Shown: positions 22,584-34,586 of the stretch, piece after piece
Numbering within the stretch: position 1 is the stretch's first letter
Layout of the letters: each line of letters begins with the position of its first letter
Translations under genes and position numbers: made by a program
Source of the DNA: Vesta saturnalis
Taxonomy: Eukaryota; Arthropoda; Insecta; Coleoptera; Lampyridae
Direction: 5' to 3'
Length of the DNA stretch: 64,000 nucleotides
NCBI GenBank assembly: GCA_036346205.1
Contig: JARFJB010002196.1
Location: 62,001-126,000, forward strand
Notes under the pieces: model-generated
Seen by the model: the letters and a program-made list of their open reading frames with translations, nothing else
The model's database searches: none
Told to the model about the DNA's origin: nothing

Positions 22584-23939
22584 TACAAGTAAATTTCAGT
22601 TTAAATGAATAGAAGAGCTGGAAGTTTTTAATATCATTAAGAAAGTCAAATCAAAAGCATTAGGCCCAGATGGGGTAGGTATCGATACTCTACAGTTATG
22701 TATACCATTCTTGATCCTGTATATTACTCATATTATTAAATCGGTTTTCCCTTATCCTGGAAAAAAGCATACGCTATACCACTATTAAAAAAAGCTGATC
22801 CACAAAACTTTAATGACATTCGGCCTATTAGTATTTTGCCAGCGTTATCGAATGTCTTAGAAAAAATAATGAAACTTCAACTTAAACGTTATTTGCACAT
22901 ACATACACCGCTTGTTACCACTTCACCAGTCAGGTTTCAGGGAAGACCACAGTTGTTGTACTGCTCTGATTAGCGTTACTAATTTACATTTTACAGCATG
23001 GGATCAAGGGTAATTAACTTACTTAGTTTTGTTAGCTCACACGACGTTGGATCATAAGCTAATGGTAGCAATCTTGAGCTATATAGGAGTAAGGCCAGAA
23101 GTCTGTGGTCTTATTTCTAGTTTCCAGTCTGAAAGATATCAAGCTATTGTATATGAAAATAATATATCGATATAACTTAGGTTACTCTTGAAGAAACGCC
23201 TTTGTGAAAGCTTGGTTTTATCACACCTCGATTACGACGATCTAATTTATGGTCCTTGTTTAAAAGGCACAGACTAATATCGCGTTCAAAAGCTACAAAT
23301 TTCCTGCTTGCGGCTAATCTTTTGGTAAAAAAATACGACCATATCCATTATAAATTAAAAGAAATTGGATGGCTAGACATGTATAATAGAATATATCTTC
23401 ATACAGCTGGTGTAATACACAAACTGCTCAATTCTAAAACCCCAGCTTATTTATATCGCAAAATCACCTTTCGTTGTGATGTTCATAATCTTAATCTTAG
23501 GTTTAAAGGTAGATTAACGCCTCCTCTTAGTATTACTGCCGTTTATTTTCATATAATATAGTCAAAATATTTAATAAACATTCAAATCAATTCACAAACT
23601 ATTCTTTTAACAAATTTAAATGATTTCTTTATAATAGTCTCCTGCAAAATTGATAGAACAAAAAAAAATACGCGTGAGCCCGACTTTACCTATACCATAC
23701 TATGCTATATAGTCAAAAATTATATTGATGTACTTACTACTGTGCCGACTGTAGGGTTATGTGGAAGAACAATCATCTAGTTAAACTTCGCCCTTAATAT
23801 ACCTCCAAATTACATATTAACCGCCATAAAGCAAATAAAGGCCTTTATTATTATTATTTTTTTTTTTTGGGATAGTTAAAGCATTCTCGATATCTCAGAT
23901 CATTTTTGCTTTAACCGACCATTCGCTCACATTTTTTTT

Positions 23940-26440
23940 TCTTGATTTAAATTTCGATTTGTATATTCTCTAGGTATTTTAGCAGGTTGCTAAAATTGTT
24001 TTGCTGTAAAACTTGCTTTAGGTCAGTTGCTATATTGTATTTTTGCCTATAATGTATTAATGCTTGACATTCCTCTATAACATGCTTTGTTGTGAGGGTT
24101 TTCTGATTGTATTGCGGACAATTACGCGCCATTTTTCGTAGTAAGAGATGACAGTGCGTTAGCCTTGTGTGCCCGACGGTCGATCTTGCCCATTTTGTCT
24201 CATTTGTGCGTTTTTCAAGTTTGATTTTATTTGTTCCTTTTACACCAGTTATTATTTCACGCAGTTGACTATGACTGCTGTTCCATATGTTTTGCCATTT
24301 TTACAACGTTTAAGCATTCGGTAGGAGATGTTCTGTATGCACCTGTAACTAGTAGAAGTGTTTGATTCCAGATGGTTTCTATCTTTTTTATGTGTGTTCT
24401 AGCTGCGTTTCTATATATTGCACTTCCATATTCAATGCGGCTTCTAATGAATGCATTTATGATCTTTCTGAGACTATCCCCGTCAGCACCCCATTTAAAG
24501 TTATTTAGCACTCTTAGCTTGCTTAACATGAGTTTACATTTTGCCGCGAGTTTTTCAATATGTTAACTTGCTGTCAAATGTAAGGCCTAGGAATTTGTGC
24601 TCTGCTACATTTGGTATTTGTTGTTTAATTTAAGTTCTACTTCATCGTGATGTTTTCTTAATCTACAGAAGTGCATGCAAACTGTTTTACTCTGTGAGAA
24701 TTTGAGTCCTTCGTTTTCAGCTTTTTGTACGATTCTACTTATATCCATTTGGAGTATGTTTGCCATATTGTTCAAATCTCTTCCACTTATTATAATGGCA
24801 GATCGTCCACATATAACATGGCTTTAACGTCAGGGTGAGTTTCATCGGCTATTCCATTTATTGCGATTGCGAACAGGGTTGTGCTGAAGACAGAGCCTTT
24901 GGGTGTTCCATTGGTTTGTCTATACATTTTGGAATATGTACTCCCTACGTGTACTTGGTAGCTGCGGTCTTTTAAAAACTTTCTATTATTTTCGGCAACC
25001 TACCTTTAAATTTCCATGTTTCGAGCTTTTTCAGGACGTTATGTTTCCACAAGGTATCAACAGCTTTTTCTAAATTAAAGATTACCGCTAATGTATGCAG
25101 TGTTCTTGTGAATGCTTCGTTTACAATTTTGTCTAAGTACAGCAAATGATCTGTGGTAGAATAACCTTTGCGAAATTCTGCTTGGTATTGCTAATTCTCT
25201 CTTCTACTTCTAGGATTGTAATAAGCCTATGATTTATCATGCTCTCTACCACTATACTGAGACATGATGCCAGCGTTATTGGTCTGTATTTATCTGGTTT
25301 CTAGGTGTCTTTGTTTTCGTTTGGTATTGCTATAATGGTAGTTTGTTTCCATGTTGCCGGATAAGTACCTGATGTCCATATTTTATTGTATATGTTTAAT
25401 AACTGTCTTTTCATTTCAGGTGTTAGGTGCTTTATCATGCTATATGTAACTTTGTCTTTACCCGGCGCGGAATCCTTACATTTATTTAGGAATTTTTCCA
25501 TTTCAAGATGTGTGAATGGTTTATTGTAAGACTTTTGGTCGTCATCATCAAAGTTTATTTCGTTTTTTTCGGCTTCTTTCTTTATTTCTATTAATTCGTT
25601 TGAGTATTGTTGGTCACTTGTTACATACTGAAAATATTCACCAAATAGATTGGATGTTAGCATAGTGTCATTTGTTATTTTTCTCTCTATGTCAAGTGCC
25701 GGAAGAATAGGTGGTTTGCTAGTTCCTGTAATGCTTTTTACTTTGCGCCACATCTCCGCAGAGTTGGTATTACGGTTAATAGATGATGTATATTCACGCC
25801 AAGAATTTAGTTGTGCATTACGTTTTCCTCTAGGTTTGTAGAAGGCGCTTTTTATTTTTGTTGACTTGTTTAATTTCGGGAGACCACCATATTTTCTTTG
25901 GGATAGATTTGTTTGCTGCATCAATAATTGCTTTACTTATTAGTTGTACCACTTCGTCAACACAAACGTCACAGTTAGGTACTACTAGTTCTTTTTGGAA
26001 TTTTTCCCAATTTGCTCTACGTATGTTCCATTTTGGTTCGGATTGATATTCTAAATGTTCGATGTTTAGATTTAGTTCAATGGAGAAGTGATCACTGTTG
26101 TGAAGATCATTTGTTACAGCCCATGTCGTTGATAGTACTAAGGCTGGCGAGGCTAAAGACAGGTCAATAGCACTCATATTTCCATTTTATTCGTTTAGAT
26201 GTGTATAATTACCGTTGTTTAGGATAGTTAATTTGCTATCATTTATGACAGCCTCTAGTATTGATCCTTTTGGCGAGTCTCTATCTGAACCCCATAACTT
26301 ATTATGGCAATTGAAGTCACCCAGCACAAAGCATGGGCGAGGTATTTGTGTAACAAGTTCGTGTAGTTGAGTTTGGGTCCATGATTGGTCAGGTAAGTGT
26401 GTATTTAAATGTTAATTTTTTTGGTCCGTTTATAGTTACT
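23940..26440 (-). pseudogene. LINE 3 (I/LOA-like), endonuclease + RT + C-terminal zinc knuckle-like tail
   Basis: On minus from 26440: VTINGPKKL, LPDQSW, then VLGDFNCHNKLWGSDRDSP (about 26330) and NSDHFSIELNLN (about 26090), an AP-type endonuclease. Then the RT: KDSAPGKDKVTYSMIKHL (about 25470), WKQTTIIAIPN (about 25345), KPDKYRPITLASCLS (about 25290) and LYVDD at 24802-24816. A thumb region FIRSRIEYGSAIYRNAA lies at about 24425, then a tail ending GHTRLTHCHLLL, CPQYNQKTLTTKHVIEECQA and stop at 23947. The H/C-rich tail is typical of I/LOA-type LINEs. At least eight frame breaks are present. The 5' end stops at the (TA)n tract near 26443. Confidence 0.82.
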
Positions 26441-26442
26441 GC

Positions 26443-26444
26443 AC

Positions 26445-26502
<58 letters not shown>
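26443..26502. repeat. (TA)n microsatellite
   Basis: Pure TA tract that grades into ATAGA-type units and then the hexamer array. It marks the 5' truncation point of LINE 3. Confidence 0.95.
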
Positions 26503-26505
<3 letters not shown>

Positions 26506-26790
26506 GATATATACATAGATATAGACAGACATAGACACATAGGCATAGACATGGACATAGACATGGACATGGCCATGGACATGAACATGGACATGAACAT
26601 GAACACGGACATGAACACGGACATGGACACGGACATGAACACGGACATGAACACGGACATGAACACGGACATGGACACGGACATGAACATGGACATGAAC
26701 ATGAATATGCACATGAATGTGGACATGAATATGAACACGAATATGGATACGAATATAGGCACGCATATAGACACGAATATAGACGTGAAT
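26503..26790. repeat. Hexanucleotide array, (GACATG/AACATG)n with period-6 variants
   Basis: About 48 six-base units such as ATGGAC, ATGAAC and ACGGAC. Higher-order blocks of 12-18 bp (ATGAACACGGAC, ATGGACACGGAC) repeat several times. Long open frames on both strands (26389-26814) encode only two-residue repeats (Met-Asp, His-Val, Cys-Ser and so on) and are consequences of the period, not genes. Confidence 0.9.
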
Positions 26791-26799
26791 ACTCTAGCA

Positions 26800-26922
26800 A
26801 AGTACAGGTCGTAGGTTCAAATCCTACTCGAGGTAAACTTTTTATTTATGTATTTAATAAAATTAATAATAATTTTTAATTATATATTTACTTTTGAACT
26901 TATTCGTTCATAACAAAAACTT
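26800..26922 (+). repeat. tRNA-like T-arm repeat (SINE-like), copy 1
   Basis: GTAGG TTCAAAT CCTAC (26811-26827) forms a perfect five-pair stem with a seven-base loop, and GGTTCAAATCC fits a Pol III B box. It is followed by TCGAGGTAAAC and an AT-rich tail (TTTTTATTTATGTATTTAATAAA). Related copies lie at 57.16-57.24 and 57.70-57.82 kb. No complete tRNA cloverleaf is visible because the array precedes it directly, so I call a tRNA-derived repeat, not a tRNA gene. Confidence 0.55.
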
Positions 26923-26924
26923 GT

Positions 26925-26925
26925 A

Positions 26926-26982
<57 letters not shown>
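26925..26982. repeat. (TA)n microsatellite
   Basis: TA tract directly after the tRNA-like repeat, before the dispersed repeat copy at 27.02 kb. Confidence 0.95.
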
Positions 26983-26984
<2 letters not shown>

Positions 26985-27014
26985 AAAGCTAAGTATTTTA
27001 AGGATCTTGTTGTT

Positions 27015-27145
27015 CTTTACTAAAATTATATTCCATAGTTGGCTTTATACGTTTATCAAACTCTTATATTTTTGTTCTTAAACAATATGTAAATATACGG
27101 ACGATAATAATTATTTTCGAAACGTATAGATTAACCCAAAAGCTA
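27015..27145 (+). repeat. Dispersed repeat, partner of 19.70-19.92 kb
   Basis: Shares TTCCATAGNTGGNTTTATACG and TTTATCAAAC with the inverse of 19865-19915, and a second block near 27115 with the inverse of about 19725. Confidence 0.5.
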
Positions 27146-27961
27146 AGTATTTTAATTATGGGTAATAATGGTGAAAGTTTAAAATTTCATATTGATGTTA
27201 TCTTGTTTTATTTTCAACATAATGGCTTTTTGATTGATTGTGCAATAATGCACATTTTAATAGCATTTTAAAATCAAAAACATTATTTGTCACTGTTCGG
27301 TTAGATACAGATATTTCTTAATTAATTTGTACGGTTTCGTACTACTTGATTGTGATATTACGTTATGTTACATGTTTCTAAATATATGCTTTTATTAAAA
27401 ATGGAAGTAAAAAAAAAAATGTAAGGTTATTAAAAAAATATTCTTAAGGGGTTCGGCAATGTATCTTTTTGTCTGGCGCGATATAACCGCTAAAGCGGGC
27501 GCTGCATTACAGCACTGTACTTGGAAATAACCTCATGAAAAATGATACTCCAACAATCTTGTAGTTTTAAGAATGACATAGTTTCAAGCACGCTTACATC
27601 CGAAGTAGAGCTTTTTCGATACTGTTCCTAGTCGACCTTTTTGTCTTTGCTGTGTTATTTCCGTCCACATCTTTAATAGGATAAGGGATTAGGGCAGCAA
27701 TTAAATCTTGTCTTCTAAGATTTAATAAAATTTTTTTCGAAGCTCTCATTAAACACCGTATTTTTCCAGCATTCATTAAGTGATTTCATTAAAGTGTTTT
27801 TATTTCGCAACTGTTTAAAAGCGAAGCTTTCTTGTCTGATTACAAAATACATTTACTGTGTATTTTCTAAAATAAAATTTAAAATATAGAATCTTCCGCG
27901 GATTTCCCACTAAGCATTTTATACCCCTATTGCGTCGGTGGGTGGTTGATAACGCTACTAG

Positions 27962-27969
27962 TATCGATA
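27962..27969. promoter_or_regulatory. DRE-like site TATCGATA
   Basis: A perfect TATCGATA, the DREF-binding element common in insect housekeeping promoters, lies in a locally GC-rich patch (27890-28010). A second partial TCGATA lies near 28008. About 90 bp downstream is a hydrophobic open frame ending in a donor-like GTAGGA. Confidence 0.3.
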
Positions 27970-28032
27970 AGTGCGCGACGAAGTTGCGCCCTTGTAATTT
28001 GCTCTCATAGTCGATAAGCAATGTTGTATTAA

Positions 28033-28134
28033 ATCTTCAGTCTCGTCAAGTTGTCAGTTTTCGTATTATTGCTCTTCCTGTGCGTATATAGTGTCGCGCT
28101 TTTCCTTTACTCAAAATTTTGCTACAACCCCAAT
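28033..28134 (+). other. Possible hydrophobic first exon (uncertain)
   Basis: The frame reads SVFVLLLFLCVYSVALFLY then SKFCYNPNK and meets GTAGGA at 28140, a possible splice donor. About 20 hydrophobic residues followed by charged and polar ones would fit a signal anchor. However, there is no ATG in frame: the upstream ATG at 28021 hits TAA after two codons. It may be the decayed or non-ATG remains of a promoter-proximal exon, or chance. Confidence 0.2.
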
Positions 28135-28249
28135 AAAGGTAGGAAATGTTTATTCCAACTGAAATCATCGATTCATTCATGTTTTGAACTCATTCATTAC
28201 ATATCGAAAATATTTTTTGTCTTGATTCTTGCACTTTTCTAACATTCTT

Positions 28250-30345
28250 TTGTGTTTCACTTCCTAGGCTTAATATACACTCTAAACTCATAATTTTGCT
28301 AAATTTCATTTATATATTTATCAGATAAATATACTAGAAATAAAGTGTGTCAAGGTGTTAAAAATTGGGTCAGGGTGCTGCCTGATGCTTTTTAGATGAA
28401 GTATTACTCGAGTTCTCGTTTATTGAAAATACAGTACCGTACGTGCTATTTCACAATTGATGATGATCTATGTGACCTTCACATATAAGTTTTAATGCCA
28501 TCTTATTAATAGCTTTGGTCCATATAATTAAAGCTTTATTTCAACTTGTCTCTCATTAATACACGACAATTAAATACATTTATTCAAGTAACCATAATCG
28601 CGTTAATTAGACAAATTTTTGTCTGCTGCTTAGATTTAACCAAAAGAAACATTAAGTCTAGAATTACATTTATTCCTACTAATTGGAAAGAGAAAATGCC
28701 CTCTTTATCATAAAACCAAATTGTCAATTTATTTTTTAATTTTTTCTTTTGAATTGTTCTGAAATAGGTCATACTCCAAATGTCTCATATTACAAAACAC
28801 ATCATTTAATTATCTTATTCTGCCAATTATTTTGAATTAAATGTTATTTCTGTTATGCTTTGCAGTTATACCAACTTTAAGATATGATTTAATTTGTCAC
28901 AGTGTAGAGACAGGATGTATACGATAACAATATATTTATCTCAGATATTCGTTCGAAAATACATTTTTAAAATCACTGCATGAAAGTTTGGGATGATAAA
29001 AAAGAACTCTTAACTAAATGTGTTTGCTTACTATATGCCAAAATCGATAGTTTACGGTTTTTAAATAGTACTTTTGAAGTCACCACTCATCATCGTTATA
29101 ACGTTCTTAATTTCATTGTTTTACATCCTGCATCATGTGTACGGGTAATACTCTGGTTTCTTACCGATTGCATTTTACTATTGATTAATTTATTATTGTG
29201 TTTTAAAGCTTAAGATTCTTATTAGTTTATGGAATTGCTCTTAGTCTATGTAGTGCGACTCAACTATGAGTCTGCAGACTCGAAAAACTTTGACTAAATT
29301 TGACCAAAAATTACTGGGACATAAGTCCTTTATCACTTTGTGCACCCCATGCCACACATTGCATTAAGAATTATCATTGAAAATAGTTTCTCTTCATTAT
29401 CCCGCATCTACAGCATACATTTAGAAAGAAACATGTAATATAACATCATATTGACAATCAAGTAGTACAAAACAGTCGACATTAATTAAGAATATGTGTA
29501 TTTTGCCAAAAATTGTTCGCCCTACACTTTTTTCCATTTTTAAATGCTAATAAAAATGTGCATTATTACGCAATCAATCAAAATGCCATTGAAAATAAAA
29601 TAACGTCAACTACGCTAAAATCTCAAAAAACTCACTTTCAGTCCTACAAACTTTTACTACATCTTTTAAATTTACTTGATCAGCAATTTCATGCTCAATT
29701 ACCAAAATGGCCAAACTATTAAAACGATTTGTGTAGTAGTGGAACGTAAAAAGTTCATAATTAATTTTAACTCAGAGAAACTCCTTTCTCCACTTAGTGC
29801 AGTTATTGGTATCGTTAGTAACAGTACGGTTTGGGTTAACACTTAACTTTGTGACGTTGCTTTTAGTTTTAATTCTTCTTATGCGGTGTCCACTAGTGTA
29901 TTGCTAAAAAACGATTGTACCGGAACGGCTCAAAGCGGTGAGTGGCACCAATAATGTTTGGAAGGGGGATCTTATGTTCCCCATCTAGGTACATGAATGA
30001 AATAAGAAAGAAAAAAAATCATTTCTTATAGTTATATATTTACTTCTGTTTACTTCTCTGGGACGTACTCTGTCTGTTTGAGTATCAATACCAGACCGAT
30101 GAGACCGCAACCAAATACAAACGTAAAGATTTGGATTCCACAATTCTAATAGCGAATTGTGGTGTTTTATAAACATCAAACTTGCTACACGATCAATAAA
30201 AATGCGAGATCTTTACTCTGTTACTATAATACTACTGAAACCACCAGTGGCGGTACTGGCTGAAAAAATAGGTGGTCCTCTAGGTATTGAATTTTTGTTT
30301 TTTTTTTATTAATAAAATAATTAATAACATTTATTAATTTTGTTT
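28250..30345. other. No gene supported
   Basis: AT-rich sequence with short open frames at 28584-28772, 28980-29213, 29513-29722 and 29985-30179; none shows a family motif. I see no element ends here. Confidence 0.5.
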
Positions 30346-30354
30346 ATATTGGAG

Positions 30355-31345
30355 TTAAATTTTGCGTTTTTTAGTTTTTGCAAAAATTCCCACTACTTTG
30401 TTGTTAAAATCCGGTGTGTTGGTGATAAGATTTCGTTCTATAAACAACATAGCAAGCGCAGATAGCCTCTCTTCACACATAGAATTTCTTAAAAAGGTTT
30501 TTATTTGCTTTAGAGTTGAAAAACATCTTTCAACTTCTGCAGATGACATCGGTATTGTGATAATTATCTCCAGCAATCTGATTGTCTCTTGAAAAACAAC
30601 ATGAAGTTGGTTTCACTTAATAAATGAAAAAAATGAGAGGGCTCCAGAAATATTGCGAAATTCTTCCCTCTCGTACACCAATTTTTAATCTCTGCATCCA
30701 AATGGGGACATGCCTCTACCGTACTTCACAAATACGGGCCAGGAAAATTTTTTGCGTAGTCCTGATACTTTGAAGATTGGAATAGGTTTGATGCAATAAG
30801 GTGACCTGTGAATTTGGATCTGGCTCTTGTTTCACTGATTATGACATCGCAACCTTCTTTGGCTTCTCTATTTTTTGTTCCTGTGAATGTCTTTATTCGT
30901 CTTCTCTTTCGTGTTTCTTGATTATTCTTGTTCTCTACATCATCTTCTTGAATATTGGCAGTCGAACCAATATTATTTCGTATGTTAGAAATTTAATCCG
31001 TGAACTTTTCAATGCTACTTTTTACATAAACCGTATCGATTTCTCGTTTTTGTAGCTGATTGTATAGGATATCCACATACGGCACTATTTTATGGAGTAT
31101 CTTTAGCCAAAATTAAAAATCTTCATGTTTTGGCATGCGTTTAAGTCCAGAAGCTTGCTCAATTGTTGTTTTATGTTTTATATTATCACTATACTCAATT
31201 TCTTCCATACATTCGATACGCTCTTCTCTGTACTCTAATACAGTATTAACATTTCTTGAATTAAAGTTCCACCTAACAGTCCGGGGTAATATTATTTTGC
31301 GAATTACACTGTCCAGAACGGATGTTCGCTGGTGAGAGTTTGAGA
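30355..31345 (-). pseudogene. hAT transposase relic 1 with dimerisation domain
   Basis: On minus, RTVRWNFNSRNVNTVLEYRE lies near 31290, followed by TTIEQASGLKRM (about 31155) and ILYNQLQKREID (about 31060). Broken sequence (about 30800-30600) includes EACPHLDAEIKNW. The end is the hAT C-terminal dimerisation domain: PMSSAEVERCFSTLKQIKTF, then LRNSMCEERLSALAML (30550-30450), closing with FNNKVVGIFAKTKKRKI and stop at 30355. This is the ZMYM1-like hAT arrangement. Stops and frame changes are scattered but order is kept. It is not the missing half of the 5.4-kb relic, which is on the other strand. Confidence 0.78.
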
Positions 31346-31478
31346 CAAAGGATCAAATTCCACTCAAATTAGCAAAAAATATACGTACACTGTGATTGAT
31401 GTATGCGGAATTCAACATAACTAAATTCAACTTTGTGAATATATTGAGCATTTGGATAACTTTCCTTAATTTTCCTTA

Positions 31479-31520
31479 AATTTTGTCAAATTTGAAAAAT
31501 TTTTCAAATTTGACAAAATT
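31479..31520. repeat. Perfect 42-bp palindrome
   Basis: Two 21-base arms (AATTTTGTCAAATTTGAAAAA and its exact complement) meet with no spacer, between the two hAT relics. Could extrude a cruciform. Confidence 0.95.
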
Positions 31521-32164
31521 GTTTACAACATCTTTAACACTTTTTAACAAACATTACTACTGACGAAAATAACTGTAAGTGTTATCGATTTATTTTATTA
31601 TGAGTGTTAATGCTGAAAGTTTACATTTTCGTAGCATTTACAGTTTCACATCCGCATATCCACACATGTTTTTTGTATAATTCTTTGTTAAAAGTTATCA
31701 CACATTGTTTATTTTTACTTTTTACGGCGTATAATATATGGTGTAGGTCTTTCAATAAGTTTAATTTCCATCTTTTGCTCCAATGGCAAAGTAGAAAAAG
31801 GTTTTTCAAAATAAATTGCACCGAATTCATTTTAAAATTCACACTGTTACCCTTACGTTAGAATTATTGCGTTACAATCACAAATGAACAACCTCTTGTT
31901 GCAACTGCGCACCGTCGTCTGGTTAGAAACGCATTTGACGGCTAGCCTGAATCCGCCCGAGTATGTAATTAGAAGCCGAGAGCTAAAGATTCCCGTGCTC
32001 CGATTGCTAGAGCACACTGCGCGATACTTCGATACTTAGCGGCGCATATTTTAAGTAGAATTTACTTACTATGCGCTATAAAGTAATATAATAGCCAAAA
32101 ATAAATAATATCTGTGAATTAATATTTTAAATTTGTTACTTAGTTTGACTGATTGCAGTCTGCA

Positions 32165-33010
32165 GGAATATATTTCATGTTTTATTTTATTCAGGTGGTG
32201 CGTGAGCACCGGAGCACTTTAGTAGTAACCGCCATTGGAAACCAGCAGAACTGCAAGGTGTAATATTAGTGTAACTACTCAATGGTTCCAAATCTGTGGG
32301 TACGCTACGACCACCATTAGCTAAATAATCCTTGTAGGAATTTAGAGATTTAATAACAGATATATTAACACACATACAGAGAGACTATTTCCGTTTCACT
32401 AAACCTAAGCTTAATTTCAGATGCCCACTCGCTTGGTTCAAGTATTCTTAATTCTTTGAGAATGTCAGAACTTGGTATTCCTTCAACAGTTTCATTAACG
32501 CGCCTAAAACTTGCACCGATTTCTTCCCATTTTGCACATTTTTTGGACTTTCAAGGTAATGAATTATACAGCAAATCAATTTATCTTCATCTACAATTGT
32601 TGAATCTCTTTTTTGCAAGGACTCGGAAACAACTCTCAGATCAAACAACACATCGTACATCAAGGCTAAATTTTGAACAAACTGTTTAGATGAAAGTCAG
32701 CCCGATAAACATGCATAATTCTGTTGCTTCGGATGTTTCCTTTACTGGTGTATTCAAAATGTTGGCACCAAGATGCAAAGTTTTACCGATTGCTAGCAAC
32801 CCATCATGCATTAAATATTCTTTCAATTCTTTTAATTTCTTCTCCTAAGCTAGCAGCACATTGTTTAATTTCTCTTTGGTTTTTCGGAGATTGATTATAT
32901 AAAGTATACAGCTTGTCCATAAATATTTGAAAATAGTTAATTCCATTAGCTTCAGATATTGCACCTCCAATTCATAATTCTAGTCAATGATTTAGACAAT
33001 GCCATGTGAT
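32165..33010 (-). pseudogene. hAT transposase relic 2 (KIAA1586-like)
   Basis: On minus, the frame 32663-32448 reads MYDVLFDLRVVSESLQKRD then DEDKLICCIIHYLESPKNVQ. Further down comes LNSYKDYLANGGRSVPTDLE then PLSSYTNITPCSSA (32340-32240), matching the region just before the ERGFS motif in KIAA1586-type hAT-derived proteins. The ERGFS motif itself is lost to a frame change. This family differs from the ZMYM1-like relic next to it, so two independent hAT insertions sit within 2.7 kb. Confidence 0.6.
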
Positions 33011-34584
33011 CAAATTTGCATATTCTCCAATCTCACATGTGAAAAACGTTAAATGGCGTTTTATGTAACTGTTATGCATCATTTTGTTGTATAGTTTTAC
33101 ATAATAATTTCGCCTTAGGTAAAATCAAATGTTACGCCATTATCCATGTTGTGTCATTCATAGCAGGTATTTTCTATGTAAGATAGGATTTTTTGCTTCA
33201 CTCGCACAAATAAATAAGTTCTCTAATCACTTCACTAGCTGCTGGGTTATACTTGCTCAATTGTGCTGGGTTAAAGCCTCCTAGTTAGAATCCTACGTTT
33301 TGCCCGTTATAAAGTACACACAAGAAAAGTACTCAAATTCCGCGGAAATTAATTGCAGCTAAATAAATGGTCCTAGTTCACACAAACTTGGTAATAATTT
33401 ATTATAAGTCTATTTTAAACTGATTCATTCCTCTTTATCAAAGATTACACCATGCTTAAATTTAACTTTTTTTTGTTAATGTTAAATATCAAAAGTTTGG
33501 TTGAGTATATGTAATGGTTGGTTGTTTCCACATCGGAACTCCGCCTATGGACAATTCACCATATAATTTCGTCATATCAGTCTGATTTGTCACGTCCGTC
33601 TGTGTTTGCGATTATAGCAAAATAGTTCAACTTTCTTTAAATCAGTTTTCGCTAATTTGAAAATCATGTAATAATATACATATTTACAAGATTTGTCTGC
33701 CTCAACAATTGCAACTGTTGTCAGTAAATATTAAACGCTAGTGATGATTCGTACCGTCAAGACTTTAATAAATTATATAAAAACACAAAAGAAAAAACGC
33801 ATGGTATGATGATTTTAGTGTACTATGTTGAATGCTAATTTATATTTCTGAAATGAAGATAATACATTGTATAAATCATAACAACCAGAAAAGATAAGTG
33901 CTCAGCCCGCTCTCTAACGGAAAAGGCTAACATACTATCTGATTTAGAAAAGAATATGCAATAAAAATCGTGTTATGGCAGAATAAATTACTCCGGCATT
34001 TCTTAAGAACCATCCTGTATATAATCTGTTTGAACAGTATTTAGACCCATTTACCTCTCCTTTAGCTTACGCATGTGGTGCACATCGACGCGCAGTCTTA
34101 AGTCAATCGTCACAATACAACAATGTAACCTATGTAGCGTTTGTCTTTGTTTGATATTACAATGAAAGTTATGAATAGCATTTAAACTAACTAAACATTA
34201 TTTTTGACACAAATCAAGTCCAATCGCAATTGGTAAGTTCCCAGTGTACGGCATAGATATCAATGAGAACAAGAATAAAAATGATCGTCGGTTATGTCAT
34301 CAATGGAGATAATTTTTCCTGTTGTTAATACAATATTTTGTACATATTATGTTAATAAATTTATTTAAAGAATATTTATTTGGAGTACGTTAAATTCACA
34401 AGTAAACGGAAGTGAATTTAAAATATACAGTTCACTAAATATTATTCTGAAAAAATAATCGTTTGGTTCGTGATTAACGAATCAGCGAACTTGTTTGTAT
34501 GTTTTGGTAAAAACAAGTATACCAAACGATTTTACTCGTATATCCATTGAAAATAGAATGTGTATATTTCATTAATTTGAACTA
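33011..34584. other. No gene supported
   Basis: AT-rich sequence. An ACCATCCTGTATATA string near 34007 resembles the mariner-like ends found elsewhere, but I could not pair it with a partner. Confidence 0.4.
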
Positions 34585-34586
34585 TA

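Larger units (their letters stand above)
20220..23870 (+). pseudogene. LINE 2, split by a Tc1 insertion
   Basis: Left part 20220-20957: endonuclease end (ISDHEVIYCYVKFPIS at about 20372), then KRSRSTSDWQSYKEMRNVVN (about 20680) and VVKREKSRYFTNF, the linker to the reverse transcriptase. Right part from 22584: EELEVFNIIKKVKSKALGPD (about 22613), KKAYAIPLLKKADPQNFND (about 22762), IRPISILPALSNVLEKIM, SGFREDHSC-like sequence (about 22930), then DYDDLIYGPCL and a C-terminal domain in frame 23256-23561 (KYDHIHYKLKEIGWLDMYN). The reverse-transcriptase YxDD segment is deleted near 23160-23190. The 3' end is a polyT/ATT-rich tract near 23850. Removing the Tc1 plus one TA restores a continuous reading across the junction. 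Confidence 0.8.

Noticed and set aside
26389..26814. Four long overlapping frames (Cys-Ser, His-Val, Met-Ser and Met-Asp repeats) on both strands
   Set aside because: They follow directly from the six-base period of the array; open frames in several registers and strands are expected and do not indicate a gene.
26800..26835. Complete tRNA gene
   Set aside because: Only the T arm and a short 3' part are present; no acceptor, D or anticodon arms can be drawn because the hexamer array precedes it.
27594..27776. 60-residue minus frame containing RRQDLIAALIPYPIKDVDGN
   Set aside because: Composition is protein-like, but no family is recognised and there is no element structure around it.
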